DNA of 64,000 nucleotides from Microbacterium testaceum. GTDB lineage: Bacteria; Actinomycetota; Actinomycetes; Actinomycetales; Microbacteriaceae. The notes beneath the pieces were generated by a model. The model saw only the letters and a list, made by a program, of their open reading frames with translations, was not told the DNA's origin and made no database searches. Every line of letters starts with the position of its first letter. Position 1 is the first letter of the stretch. This document shows positions 37,982 to 46,807 of this stretch, piece by piece. The position numbers were made by a program, and so were the translations under genes. The stretch covers positions 1-64,000 of the forward strand of contig NZ_BJML01000006.1 in NCBI RefSeq assembly GCF_006539145.1. Direction: 5' to 3'.

Positions 37982-38521
37982 CTAGGCGCCGTCGACGCGG
38001 TCGCGCATCTCTGCGACCCGTTGCTCCAGCGTCTCCCACAGCTGATCGAACCGGGCGTTCCATGGCGTCGCGAACACACCGTCCTGCCATCGCTGGTGCA
38101 CGACGTCGAGGGTGACCCACTCGGCATCCTGAACCTCCTCCGGGTCGGGCACGGGCACCGGCTCTCCCTCGATGCGAGCCACCCACAGGTCGAACAGGGC
38201 TCTCTCTTCCACGACGCGTCCGACGAGCACGAGATCGTCGGGAGCCCGCACCATCCCGGTCTCTTCGGCGAGCTCGCGCACCGCGCCCGTACGGCTGGTC
38301 TCTCCGCGTAGGGCACTGCCGGCGGGAAACTCCCACGCCAACGGGTAATCCTTGCCCGCGGCCCGCAGGCTCATCAAGACCCGCCCACTCGACGACACCA
38401 GGCACACGGATGCCACGATGTGGAACGACCCCGTCGGCACGGGACCATCGCCGCGTCGGTGCAGAGTTCCCGTCGGGGTGCCCTGGATGTCGGTGACATC
38501 CCACATCTCGTCGTCGGCCAT
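37982..38521 (-). CDS. NUDIX hydrolase
   Basis: A protein of 179 aa with a perfect NUDIX box: G-x5-E-x7-REL-x-EE-x-G (starts GSALRGE near residue 67, then RELAEETG). The N-terminal 40 residues (MWDVTDIQGTPTGTLHRRGD) resemble the Idi-like/YfcD NUDIX type. It hydrolyses a nucleoside diphosphate linked to X; the substrate is unknown. GGGAGG precedes the ATG by six bases. Confidence 0.9.
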   Translation of the reverse strand: MADDEMWDVTDIQGTPTGTLHRRGDGPVPTGSFHIVASVCLVSSSGRVLMSLRAAGKDYPLAWEFPAGSALRGETSRTGAVRELAEETGMVRAPDDLVLVGRVVEERALFDLWVARIEGEPVPVPDPEEVQDAEWVTLDVVHQRWQDGVFATPWNARFDQLWETLEQRVAEMRDRVDGA

Positions 38522-38678
38522 GGGAACCTCCCGGGTTCGTCGTGCGCCGCGTGCGGCGCGTCGTTCCATCCTGCCGGGCACCGGAACCCCGCGCAGGAGG
38601 ATTGCGCAGGGTAGACGCGGCGATTTGAAAGGCGCGGGATCCCCCAGTAGCGTTCCGAGCCGGGGGTCACGGGGAATC

Positions 38679-39593
38679 ATGCTGCTGTTGTCGGTGGGGA
38701 TCGTCATCGTCTCTGTCGCTGTCGCCATCGTCGTCGCTGCGTACTCCTTCGCCCGACCCCTCCCCCTGGATCCCCGCGCCGCCGCGTTGAGAATCGCCGC
38801 CGCGGCCGCGGCGCTCTCCGTCGGGTCGGCCGTCATGCGTCTCATCGGAGACCGCGATGTGAACGTCGTCTCCGTCACCTTCCCCGCCGACACCACGTTC
38901 GTTGTGTCCATCGGCCTCATGTGCGTCGCGATGACCATGGTGCGGCAGCGTCTCGCACGCTTCGCAGCGGGCGCGACACTCCTCGCGGGGCTGACGGTCG
39001 CCACGAGTTCGGTGTTGCTTCCACCTGACGCAGCGCGCATCGTGCTCCTCTGCACGCTGGCCCTCGCCTGCGGCGCCTGCGCGACACTGGCACTGCACAA
39101 CACGGTCTTACCCCGGCCACCCCGCATCGTCATCGCCGTCGCAACGGCCTTCTACGCCCTCCACTGCGCCACGCGCGCGCTGGCTTTTCTGACGAACGGG
39201 TCGGACGCCGTCTTCGGCGCCGCGCCATTCGGCGTGAGCTCCTTGGCTGCGGCGCTCCTCGCCAACGCACTCGTCGCCGCCGCGATCGTCATGCTTTTCC
39301 TGCCCGTCGCCCGAGAGACCACAGCCGTCTCACGAGCGTGGACGACCTTGACCATCGCGGACTGGCGTCTCGTGGTCGACGCCTACGGAATCCTGCGCGC
39401 TCGAGAACTCGTCTCCGAGCTTCAGATCGCCGTACGCGATCGAGACCCCGACGCCCGGAACGCGCGCCACGGCATCTCTACGACCCTCTCGTCACCGATG
39501 CAGGTGCTCACGACATATCTGCCCTACGAGTACGGATGGCAGCCGCACGAGATCGCGCTCATCGCGGAACTGACGGAGCAACGCGCCGCCTGA
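38679..39593 (+). CDS. Seven-helix membrane protein of unknown function
   Basis: A protein of 304 aa with seven hydrophobic helices (first about 2-23, last about 198-218) followed by an 85-residue soluble C terminus (TIADWRLVVDAYGILRARE; QVLTTYLPYEYGWQPHE). The layout recalls membrane sensors that usually carry a GGDEF or kinase domain, but the C-terminal part shows no such motif. ATG 38679 begins exactly before helix 1 and follows a small hairpin (GATCCCCC/GGGGGTC). Confidence 0.65.
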   Translation: MLLLSVGIVIVSVAVAIVVAAYSFARPLPLDPRAAALRIAAAAAALSVGSAVMRLIGDRDVNVVSVTFPADTTFVVSIGLMCVAMTMVRQRLARFAAGATLLAGLTVATSSVLLPPDAARIVLLCTLALACGACATLALHNTVLPRPPRIVIAVATAFYALHCATRALAFLTNGSDAVFGAAPFGVSSLAAALLANALVAAAIVMLFLPVARETTAVSRAWTTLTIADWRLVVDAYGILRARELVSELQIAVRDRDPDARNARHGISTTLSSPMQVLTTYLPYEYGWQPHEIALIAELTEQRAA

Positions 39594-39745
39594 CGCATGG
39601 GCGCGTGCCAAGGCGAATGAGACCCCCGCGAGAACTGAGGCGCGAGGGCGCCACACCGTCTTCACGGTTCTTCGCACGTCGCGTACGCGATCACGCATGC
39701 GGCGCGTGCCAGAATCGCCGCACGCGATTCCATTGGGGGGGGCAC

Positions 39746-40063
39746 ATGAAGACTGGGCAGCGCGGCTTTGCTATCACCGGCCTCCTGGTCGGCGGGGCAG
39801 CCCTTCTCGTGGGGGGCACGGTGCTCACCGTGATCAAGGGGTCTCAGATCATCGGCATGGGTGTCCAGGTGTTCGGGGCGTGGTTCAGCTACGTGCCCAT
39901 CTTCGCCGAAGCCACTCCGAAGCCGATACCGGCCTATGACTTCTTCTGGCCCGCGCTCACGCTCGTCGGAGGGTTGGCCGCGTTCTTCCTGGGCTGGGTA
40001 GTCATCATCAGGGGTACAGCGCTTGCTTGGCCGACTCGATTCGACCGCTCGCTTCTGAAGTGA
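39746..40063 (+). CDS. Small two-helix membrane protein
   Basis: A protein of 105 aa with helices at about 8-28 and 68-92 and a loop containing a Pro-rich stretch (TPKPIPAYDFF). ATG 39746 is preceded by a run of eight G, an acceptable ribosome-binding site. The gene ends just before the tRNA-Lys terminator, which would also stop it. No family recognised. Confidence 0.6.
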   Translation: MKTGQRGFAITGLLVGGAALLVGGTVLTVIKGSQIIGMGVQVFGAWFSYVPIFAEATPKPIPAYDFFWPALTLVGGLAAFFLGWVVIIRGTALAWPTRFDRSLLK

Positions 40064-40086
40064 TCTTGCATCCGCAGAACGACGAA

Positions 40087-40120
40087 CCGCCCCGCACCAG
40101 TGATGCCTGGTGCGGGGCGG
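40087..40120. terminator. Terminator behind tRNA-Lys
   Basis: A perfect 14-bp stem (40087-40100 with 40107-40120) with loop TGATGC. It lies 7 bases beyond the tRNA on the minus strand and 23 bases beyond the stop of the plus-strand membrane protein gene, so it can serve both. Confidence 0.78.
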
Positions 40121-40127
40121 TAACTTG

Positions 40128-40200
40128 TGCACCCCCTGGGACTTGAACCCAGAACCCACTGATTAAGAGTCAGTTGCTCTGCCGATTGAGCTAGAGGTGC
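40128..40200 (-). tRNA. tRNA-Lys (anticodon CTT)
   Basis: The minus strand has acceptor GCACCTC pairing with GGGGTGC, discriminator A and no encoded CCA, 73 bases long. The stem ACTGA/TCAGT encloses the loop CTCTTAA, giving CTT. The T arm is canonical. Confidence 0.95.
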
Positions 40201-40303
40201 GTTCCGTTCGGCCGAAGTTTCGCTCTCCGCGCCGAGGAATGACACTACCAGTCGTGACTCGAGCACACCAAATCGAGCCAGGAGTGCCGGTTATCCTTGA
40301 GCC

Positions 40304-41128
40304 GTGTCCTCCTTCGAAGAGCCCGCCGCGCCCCTCGCGGACCTGACCGACGATCTCGCGCTCGCCCTCCGTCTGGCCGATGCCGCCGACGCGGTCGCCA
40401 TGGAGCGCTTCGATTCCGCAGACCTCCGGATCGACACGAAGCCCGACCGCACGCACGTCACCGAGGCCGACCTCGCCACCGAGCGCGCGATCCGTCAGAT
40501 CCTGGATGCCGAGCGCCCCGGCGACTCCGTCCTCGGTGAGGAATACGGCACCTCGGGCGACACATCCCGCCGCTGGGTCATCGACCCCATCGACGGCACC
40601 CACAACTACATGCGGGGAATTCCCGTCTGGGCGACGCTCATCGCCCTGACCGTCGACGGCGTCCCCCGGGTCGGTGTCGTCAGTCAGCCCGCCATCGGCC
40701 GACGCTGGTGGGCCGCTGACGGCCACGGCGCGTGGACCACCACCACCGCCGGCGACACCCGACGCATCTCCGTCTCCGCGATCGACAAGGTCTCGGCATC
40801 CAGCATCAGCTTCCAGAGCATCGAGCAGTGGGACGACGTCGACCTCGTCCCCACCCTCGAGAAGCTCGCACGGGCCGTGTGGCGCGACCGCGCGTACGGC
40901 GACGCTCTCCCGTACATGTGGCTCGCCGAGGGCCGCCTCGAGCTCGTCGCCGAGTTCGGTGTGAAGGAGTACGACATCGCGGCGATCGCCCCGATCGTCC
41001 GTGAGGCCGGCGGACGCTTCACGGCGTTCGACGGAACCGACCGTCTCGACGCCGGGTCATCTCTCGCGACGAACGGCATTCTGCACGACGACTTCTTCGC
41101 CCTGCTGCACGAGGAGGGCCCCCGATGA
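40304..41128 (+). CDS. hisN: Inositol monophosphatase family protein, probable histidinol-phosphatase
   Basis: A protein of 274 aa. The Mg ligands are in GEEYG (near 79) and WVIDPIDGTHNYMRG (near 91), with the C-terminal signature EYDIAAIAPIVREAGG near 226. The sequence fits the actinobacterial HisN type that supplies the histidinol-phosphate phosphatase step, though other sugar monophosphates are possible. The GTG start lies 6 bases behind TATCCT (leaderless pattern). The next gene overlaps its stop by 4 bases. Confidence 0.85.
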   Translation: MSSFEEPAAPLADLTDDLALALRLADAADAVAMERFDSADLRIDTKPDRTHVTEADLATERAIRQILDAERPGDSVLGEEYGTSGDTSRRWVIDPIDGTHNYMRGIPVWATLIALTVDGVPRVGVVSQPAIGRRWWAADGHGAWTTTTAGDTRRISVSAIDKVSASSISFQSIEQWDDVDLVPTLEKLARAVWRDRAYGDALPYMWLAEGRLELVAEFGVKEYDIAAIAPIVREAGGRFTAFDGTDRLDAGSSLATNGILHDDFFALLHEEGPR

Positions 41129-41694
41129 AGCGCGCACGCACACCCCTGCTGATCACCACCGGTCTGCTCGCGGCGCTCGTGCTCGCGGGCTGCACCTCGA
41201 CGCCCGACGCCGCTCCGAGCGTCGCAGCCAGCGCGACCGCGACCGACCTTCCCGCACCTGACACCGACACCAGCGCGACGCCGACGACGGCTCCGATCGA
41301 TCCGACCTGCGAGAACATCATCCCGAAGTCCACCGTCGACGACTTCAAGAGCCTCGGGTGGACCTCGCAGGAAGAGCCGTTCCGCATCGGCGCGACCGCC
41401 CTCGACGACGGCATCCAGTGCAAGTGGGGCGACGCGAAGGTCGCCTCCGACCGCGTGCAGATCTTCGGTTGGGCCCCCATCGACGACGCGACCGCGCAGC
41501 AGGCGGAGAAAGACCTCGTCGCCTCCGGCTGGAAGCTGGAGCGCGACGCCACCGGCGATTACGTCACCGAGAACCCCGACTGGCTCGGCGGTCGCGGTGC
41601 CGACGGCTACGGCCTGACCTATCTCTTCGGTGACGGCTGGGTGAAGTTCGCCGACACCCGCCAGAGTCTCCTCCTCGTCGAGACGCCTCAGTAG
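41125..41694 (+). CDS. Putative lipoprotein, paralogue of the one at 43978
   Basis: A protein of 189 aa with a lipoprotein signal (LLAALVLAGC, Cys23), a Ser/Thr/Pro linker and a domain of about 135 aa starting DPTCENIIPKSTVDDF. The domain has two Cys (CENII and IQCKWGD) that could pair, and the segment FGWAPIDDATAQQAEKDL. The same layout and wording (WAPIDEAAAQSAQKYL) occur in the lipoprotein at 43978-44589, so the two are paralogues. It is coupled to hisN by ATGA. Function unknown. Confidence 0.78.
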   Translation: MKRARTPLLITTGLLAALVLAGCTSTPDAAPSVAASATATDLPAPDTDTSATPTTAPIDPTCENIIPKSTVDDFKSLGWTSQEEPFRIGATALDDGIQCKWGDAKVASDRVQIFGWAPIDDATAQQAEKDLVASGWKLERDATGDYVTENPDWLGGRGADGYGLTYLFGDGWVKFADTRQSLLLVETPQ

Positions 41695-41712
41695 CACGCG
41701 CGTCCCGCCGGC

Positions 41713-41967
41713 TCACCGGTACGGGTTCGCCGCCGCCACATCCTGAGCCGCTGCGAATCCCTCGTCCCACGCGTCTCCGCGCGCCTCGAGGCCTCGCCAG
41801 AGTTCGTCGGCCTGCAGGATGCGTTGTGCGAACGCGACCCAGTCGCTCCACCCGCCCTCGACCGGGGCGTCGCCGCCTCGCCCTTCGGCCCGCCACCGCG
41901 CCGACTCGGGAACGGCGTCGAGGTGGAAGGGACCGACATCGATGCGGGTGTGACGCGGATCGGGCAT
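41713..41967 (-). CDS. Small protein, 84 aa, unknown
   Basis: A soluble, acidic protein of 84 aa (starts MPDPRHTRIDVGPFHLDAV; ends AAQDVAAANPYR). TAGCGT stands 6 bases before the ATG on the minus strand, a leaderless pattern, which supports it as real. It is divergent from the DUF6891-like gene with only 30 bases between starts. No family recognised. Confidence 0.62.
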   Translation of the reverse strand: MPDPRHTRIDVGPFHLDAVPESARWRAEGRGGDAPVEGGWSDWVAFAQRILQADELWRGLEARGDAWDEGFAAAQDVAAANPYR

Positions 41968-41997
41968 TCCCCGACGCTAGCTGGTTCACTGGGACGC

Positions 41998-42729
41998 ATG
42001 GGATTCCTGGATCGCCTGTTCGGCAAGAATGTCCCCGCCCCGCAGGCCGCTCCCCCCGCGACCGACGCTGCCCTCGCGGAGCTCAGACGGACAGCTCAGG
42101 ATGCCATCATCCCCGGCTTCCGCGACTTCGATGAGGTCGTGCAGCAGGTGCAGGACGTCCACGAGCTCGACGATGCTGCAACGGCCGAGGCCGTGGTGCG
42201 CGAGGTCTGGGCCGAGCGCCGCCGCGTGCAGGAGGGGTGGCCGTCCGTCACGGAGGGCGACCGCCTGCGCACGGCGTTCGCGATCCTCGAGGCACGTGGT
42301 TTCGTCGCCCGCGCCGACTTCACCTGCTGCAATACGTGCGGAACCGCTGAGATCGACGACGAGCGCACGCCCGCGCCGAACGACGAGACGGGTGCACCGC
42401 AGTTCCGCGAGTGGGCCTACACCTTCTTCCACCAGCAGGACGCCGAGCGACTCGCCGAGGAGCCCGCGCACCTGTTCCTCACTTTCAGCGCCTTCGCGCC
42501 CCTGCGCGATCTCGACCCCGGGCTTCTCGCGGCGGCCGACGTCGGTGACGAGGCCGCGCGCAGCGAGGTCTGGCGACAGACCGATGCCCGCGTCGGGCGG
42601 ATCGTCGCCGACGCTCTCGCCGAGGCCGGCCTGCCGGTCGAGTGGGACGGCGATCCCGCCCACCGCATCGTGATCCCCCTCCCCCAGTGGCGCAACCGCC
42701 TTCCCGGCACCGCCCCCGCGACCGCGTAG
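41998..42729 (+). CDS. DUF6891-like protein
   Basis: A protein of 243 aa. The segment ADFTCCNTCGTAEIDDE near 110 (two Cys, then Cys) and the later AYTFFHQQDAERL are hallmarks I associate with DUF6891. The short N-terminal MGFLDRLFGKN is typical of proteins with a membrane-peripheral amphipathic helix. The start ATG 41998 lies 15 bases behind TAGCTG. Function unknown. Confidence 0.72.
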   Translation: MGFLDRLFGKNVPAPQAAPPATDAALAELRRTAQDAIIPGFRDFDEVVQQVQDVHELDDAATAEAVVREVWAERRRVQEGWPSVTEGDRLRTAFAILEARGFVARADFTCCNTCGTAEIDDERTPAPNDETGAPQFREWAYTFFHQQDAERLAEEPAHLFLTFSAFAPLRDLDPGLLAAADVGDEAARSEVWRQTDARVGRIVADALAEAGLPVEWDGDPAHRIVIPLPQWRNRLPGTAPATA

Positions 42730-42739
42730 GCACGACGCG

Positions 42740-42781
42740 GCGGGCACGGCACAGCGGGCACGGCACAGCGGGCACGGCTCA
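42740..42781. repeat. Three 14-bp tandem repeats
   Basis: GCGGGCACGGCACA occurs twice exactly (42740-42753, 42754-42767) and once with one or two changes (42768-42781). It lies between the DUF6891-like stop and the TAGGCT -10 box of the YaeQ gene, so copy number could affect that promoter. Confidence 0.8.
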
Positions 42782-42810
42782 GCCCGCACGACAACGTAGG
42801 CTCGACCCTC

Positions 42811-43350
42811 GTGGCTATCGGCTCGACCATTCACCAGTTCACCGTGCAGCTCTCCGACGTCGATCGCGGCGTCTACGACGAGCTGGCGTTACGCGTCGCT
42901 CGGCACCCGTCGGAGACCGCTCCGTACATGCTGACGCGCGTGCTCGCCTACTGCCTCGAGTACGAGGAGGGCATCGGCTTCAGCGAGGGCGTCGCCGCGA
43001 CCGACGAGCCGGCCGTGATGATCCGCGACCTCACGGGCGCCCTGGTGGCGTGGGTCGAGGTCGGGGCTCCGGATGCCGCGCGCCTGCACACCGGCAGCAT
43101 GAAGGCCGAGCGCGTCGCGATCTACACGCACCGCGATCCCGACAAGGTCGCCGCCCCGTGGGCGGGAAAGCGCATCCACCGCGCCGAGGAGGTGCTCTTG
43201 CACAGCTTCGAGCCCGGCTTCGTCGAGAAGCTCGCGGATGCCATCGAGCGACGCAACACCGCGACTCTGACGCGCACCGAGGGGCGCATCTACCTGGAGC
43301 TGAACGGCGTTGCCGGCGAGAGCGACATCCACACGCGCTCCGCGGGCTGA
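42811..43350 (+). CDS. YaeQ family protein
   Basis: A protein of 179 aa matching the full YaeQ family (start STIHQFTVQLSDVDRGVYDEL; ARHPSETAPYMLTRVLAYCL; DLTGALVAWVEVG). YaeQ has a nuclease-like PD-(D/E)XK fold; the acidic and Lys residues of that fold are present around EGIGFSEG and VEVG but no activity is firmly known. GTG start 8 bases after TAGGCT (42797-42802). Confidence 0.88.
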   Translation: MAIGSTIHQFTVQLSDVDRGVYDELALRVARHPSETAPYMLTRVLAYCLEYEEGIGFSEGVAATDEPAVMIRDLTGALVAWVEVGAPDAARLHTGSMKAERVAIYTHRDPDKVAAPWAGKRIHRAEEVLLHSFEPGFVEKLADAIERRNTATLTRTEGRIYLELNGVAGESDIHTRSAG

Positions 43351-43362
43351 TCCCGGAACCAA

Positions 43363-43406
43363 GAAAGCCCCCACCCCCGCCGAAACGGGCGAAGATGGGG
43401 GCTTTC
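43363..43406. terminator. Bidirectional terminator between yaeQ-type gene and ssrA
   Basis: GAAAGCCCCCA and TGGGGGCTTTC form a perfect 11-bp stem with a long loop that contains a second small stem (CGCC/GGCG). It lies 13 bases after the YaeQ stop and 19 bases beyond ssrA. Confidence 0.78.
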
Positions 43407-43424
43407 TCACGTGACGATGGTTCG

Positions 43425-43791
43425 TGGAGCTGGGGGGAATCGAACCCCCGTCCAACGCTGGGTCTCCGCGTTTTCTCCGGGCGCAGTCTGTGCAGACGTT
43501 CTGCTCGGCTCCGACCTTTGTCACAGACACCTAAGTCGACAAGCCCAGCCTGGGAAAAGTCCCGCGTGACGTCCAGACGCCGTCACACAGCAAGACCCCT
43601 AAATGACGCCAGATTCCGTGGCGGGGTCACACACGGTCTGACGGACTATCGGGCTCGCTTACGCAGCGAGGGCGAAGTCAGTGCGCTTAGCATTGGCACT
43701 TATTGTTTTGCAGGGAGCGTTTACGAGATAACCCCACATCCTCGGCCCGCTTTTCGCGGGTTCGCAGGCGCTGTCGAAACCGATCAGCCCC
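43425..43791 (-). ncRNA. ssrA: Transfer-messenger RNA
   Basis: The minus strand starts GGGGCTGATCGGTTTCGACAG and ends in the tRNA-like T arm GGGGGTTCGATTCCCCCCAGCTCC plus discriminator A without encoded CCA (quoted here only as landmarks). The 5' GGGGCTG pairs with the 3' CAGCTCC. The tag-reading frame ends ANAKRTDFALAA followed by TAA, with a likely GCC resume codon. It frees stalled ribosomes together with SmpB, encoded 1.5 kb away. Length 367 bases is normal. Confidence 0.95.
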
Positions 43792-43977
43792 GGGAACTCC
43801 GTGAAGGAGCGACCATCGTCACGCTGTTGAGTTACCACCTCGGGAGCCGTAAGCACCCGAGCGTCACAGTCTACAACGCTTCACAGCGCACGATGATTCC
43901 TGCCCCGTGCACAACGATTCAATGACGACGGCGGAAACCGCCATTCCGCGCTGTTCGCTCTCGCTAGCGTGAGCGTC

Positions 43978-44589
43978 ATGGCCAACCGCCCTCTCCTCCC
44001 CGTCGTCCTCATCGTGACGGGTGTCCTCAGCCTCTCGGCATGCTCGGCGGCGAACACGCCTGCCGCAGAGACGTCGGCGCCCGCGGCATCCCCCGTTTCG
44101 AGTGCTCCGTCTGCGAGCCCGGCTGCCGAACCCCGCAGCACCCCCGACGCCGCGCCCCCTGTCTTCACGTCATGCGACGAGGCGATCACGCCGGAGTTCC
44201 GGCAGATGGTCGCCGATAACGGGTGGGTGGGGTGGAACATGGTCGGCCAGCAGATCGGGCACAGCCCCTTCGACGTCTTCCCCAGCGGAGCTCCCACGGG
44301 CCAGCTGAGCTGCCGCTTCGGTGCGGGGCCCGAGGTCGCGACCGACAACGTGCTCGACCTCGCGTGGGCGCCGATCGACGAGGCTGCCGCGCAGTCCGCG
44401 CAGAAGTATCTCGCCGAGGCGGGGTTCCAGCGCATCGAAAGCACGGGCGCAACGCAGTGGGCCACCCGCCCCGGCGACGGCGGCTGGGCGGACGATGACG
44501 GCTGGGGCGAGACGTATTCATTCACCGGAACCGACGTCCGCTGGGCGGTGACCCGCGAGGATCTCGCCTACATCGCTCCTGCGGCCTGA
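43978..44589 (+). CDS. Putative lipoprotein, paralogue of the one at 41125
   Basis: A protein of 203 aa with a lipoprotein signal (VTGVLSLSAC, Cys near 21), a long Ala/Ser/Pro linker and a domain starting VFTSCDEAITPEF. Cys at TSCDE and LSCRFG align with those of the paralogue, as does LAWAPIDEAAAQSAQ. TAGCGT lies 7 bases before the ATG. It and the next gene separate ssrA from smpB. Function unknown. Confidence 0.76.
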   Translation: MANRPLLPVVLIVTGVLSLSACSAANTPAAETSAPAASPVSSAPSASPAAEPRSTPDAAPPVFTSCDEAITPEFRQMVADNGWVGWNMVGQQIGHSPFDVFPSGAPTGQLSCRFGAGPEVATDNVLDLAWAPIDEAAAQSAQKYLAEAGFQRIESTGATQWATRPGDGGWADDDGWGETYSFTGTDVRWAVTREDLAYIAPAA

Positions 44590-44653
44590 CGAGCACCTTT
44601 CGGCACGGGCGGTCGTCCTCCGCCGTCCCGCCCGCGTCCCGTAGGCTCACCGC

Positions 44654-45307
44654 ATGAGCGACGTCGTCATCACCGTCCGGGGCGAGAGCAACGCCCGCGT
44701 CCGCGCTGAAGAGGCCGCCGTCCGGGTCACGGTCTCGACCGACGGACCGGCTCGCGGTCCGGTCGTCGAACGGGCGCAGGAGCGCGCGGCGAGCGTTCAG
44801 GACGGCTTGGTCGCGCATCTCCGCTCCGGTGAGGTGTCCGAGTGGTCGAGCGCCCGCGTGTCGGTCTGGTCCGATCGCCCCTGGAACAACGAGGGCGCGC
44901 AACTCCCCCTCGTCCACCATGCGGCCGTGGAACTGTCCGCCACCTTCACCGATGCCGGAGCCCTGTCCTGGTGGCTCGGCGACGTCGCGGAGTCCGATGA
45001 CGTTCAGGTCACCGCGGTGGAGTGGCGCCTGTCCCCCACCACCCGCGCCCGTGTCGAGCGCGAGGTGGCCGCCGACGCCGTCCACGTGGCCGTGGAACGC
45101 GCGACCGCGTATGCGGACGCTCTCGGGCTGGCATCCGTCTCCGCCGTCGAGATCGCGGATGCCGGCTTGCTCGCCGCCCACCCCGAGACTCCGGCACCGC
45201 TGGGCGCACGCATGATGGCCGCGTCCGCCGGCGGACCGTCGTTCAGCCTGCAGCCTCCCGAGATCGTGGTCACCTCGGTCGTGGAGGGGCGTTTCCGAGC
45301 GGAGTGA
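44654..45307 (+). CDS. SIMPL domain protein (DUF541)
   Basis: A protein of 217 aa. It opens VVITVRGESNARVRAEEAAV and contains RVEREVAADAVHVAVERATAYADALGL, the standard start and central helix of the SIMPL/DUF541 family. There is no signal peptide, so it is cytoplasmic here, unlike the secreted BP26-like members. TAGGCT stands 6 bases before the ATG (leaderless). Role unknown; family members are linked to stress tolerance. Confidence 0.87.
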   Translation: MSDVVITVRGESNARVRAEEAAVRVTVSTDGPARGPVVERAQERAASVQDGLVAHLRSGEVSEWSSARVSVWSDRPWNNEGAQLPLVHHAAVELSATFTDAGALSWWLGDVAESDDVQVTAVEWRLSPTTRARVEREVAADAVHVAVERATAYADALGLASVSAVEIADAGLLAAHPETPAPLGARMMAASAGGPSFSLQPPEIVVTSVVEGRFRAE

Positions 45308-45327
45308 CGCCGGGGCGTCGAAGCGGG

Positions 45328-45804
45328 CTAGTCGCCCAGCCGGTTCTTCGTCCGCATCGCACGTTCGGCTTCGCGCTTGTCTTCGCGCTCGCGGATCGTC
45401 TGACGCTTCTCGAACTCGCGCTTGCCCTTGGCGACCGCGATCTCGACCTTGGCGCGCCCATCGAGGAAGTACAGCCGCAGCGGAACGAGGGTGTAACCGC
45501 CCGCCGATACGGCGTGGGAGAGCTTGATGATCTCTTCTTTGTGCAGCAGCAGCTTGCGCGTGCGCTTGGCCGAGTGGTTCGTCCAGTGCCCCTGCGAGTA
45601 CTCCGGAATGTGCACGGCATCGAGGAAGGCCTGACCGCCGTCGATGTAGGCGTAGCCGTCGGTGAGGTTCGCGCGCCCCTGACGCAGCGACTTCACCTCG
45701 GTGCCCGTGAGCACCAATCCGGCTTCGTACGTCTTTTCAATGGCGTAGTCGTGGCGCGCCTTCTTGTTCGACGCGATGAGCTTCTCACCCTGCTCACGAG
45801 GCAT
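45328..45804 (-). CDS. smpB: SsrA-binding protein
   Basis: A protein of 158 aa, the normal SmpB length. Key segments are [36 protein letters not shown] and the basic C-terminal tail [15 protein letters not shown]. It brings tmRNA to stalled ribosomes. GGAGG stands 7 bases before the ATG. It follows ftsX by 85 bases in the conserved order prfB-ftsE-ftsX-smpB. Confidence 0.97.
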   Translation of the reverse strand: MPREQGEKLIASNKKARHDYAIEKTYEAGLVLTGTEVKSLRQGRANLTDGYAYIDGGQAFLDAVHIPEYSQGHWTNHSAKRTRKLLLHKEEIIKLSHAVSAGGYTLVPLRLYFLDGRAKVEIAVAKGKREFEKRQTIREREDKREAERAMRTKNRLGD

Positions 45805-45889
45805 GGTGCCACCTCCTCATGATCATGGGCACACAGAGCCTTACAGTCTACCCACACCGGATGGCGGCCAAGCGCGACACCGCGAGATG

Positions 45890-46807
45890 TCAGGCCCGCA
45901 GCCAGCGCCGGATGGCGAAGCTGGCACTCAGCGCCGCGAGCACGATGCCGATGACGATGAGAAGCGGGATCACGATCGCGACATCCGCGAAATCCACCCA
46001 CGAGGTGATGAAGGCGATCCGGTCTCTCAGGTACTGGTTCACGCCGACGCCGACGATCGCCCATACCGCCACGCTCGCGAGTGCCGACCCGATGAGGGCC
46101 GCCAGCACGCCCTCGACGATGAACGGTGTCTGGATGAACCGGTTGGACGCGCCCACCAGGCGCATGATCCCGAGCTCCTTGCGTCTCGCGAACGCCGACA
46201 GACGGATGGTCGTGGCGATCAGCAGCACGGCGGCGATCAGCATGAGCCCGGCGATTCCGACCGCGACGTAGGTGGCGACGGTCAGCGCCTGGAACAGGGG
46301 TTCGAGGTATTGCAGCTGATCGGTGACAGCCTCGACCCCGTTCTGCCCGCTGAAGGCCTCGGCGATCACGTCGGACTGGCTCTGATCCACGAGGTTGATG
46401 CTGAAGGTCGCGTTGAACTGGTCCGCGGTCACGACGCCGGCGATGTCGTCGGGAAGCTGCTGCTTCGCGTTCTCGAAGACCTGGTCGCTGGTCTGGAACG
46501 TGTAGTCGCGGATCAGCGGTGCGAGCGCCTGACCATCGAGCGTCGCCTTGACGGCGTCGATCTGGTCCTGGGTCGCCGGCTCCCCGGCCACGCAGGTCGG
46601 AGCATTCGATGAAGCCGCGCACATGAACACCGCCACCTGGGCGCGGTCGGCCCAGTACGACTGCATCTTGCCGATCTGCATCTGCATGAGCATCGCGGCG
46701 CCGACGAAGGTCAGCGACACGAAGGTGACGAGGATGACCGAGATCACCATCGACGCGTTGCGGCGGAGACCGGTGAACGCCTCCGACAGGATGAGCCCGA
46801 ATCTCAT
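45890..46807 (-). CDS. ftsX: Cell division protein FtsX
   Basis: A protein of 305 aa with the FtsX layout: one N-terminal helix (about 18-42), an extracellular domain of about 140 aa with two Cys ([16 protein letters not shown]) and three C-terminal helices. With FtsE it activates cell-wall hydrolases at the division site. The ATG overlaps the ftsE stop by 4 bases (ATGA). Confidence 0.96.
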   Translation of the reverse strand: MRFGLILSEAFTGLRRNASMVISVILVTFVSLTFVGAAMLMQMQIGKMQSYWADRAQVAVFMCAASSNAPTCVAGEPATQDQIDAVKATLDGQALAPLIRDYTFQTSDQVFENAKQQLPDDIAGVVTADQFNATFSINLVDQSQSDVIAEAFSGQNGVEAVTDQLQYLEPLFQALTVATYVAVGIAGLMLIAAVLLIATTIRLSAFARRKELGIMRLVGASNRFIQTPFIVEGVLAALIGSALASVAVWAIVGVGVNQYLRDRIAFITSWVDFADVAIVIPLLIVIGIVLAALSASFAIRRWLRA

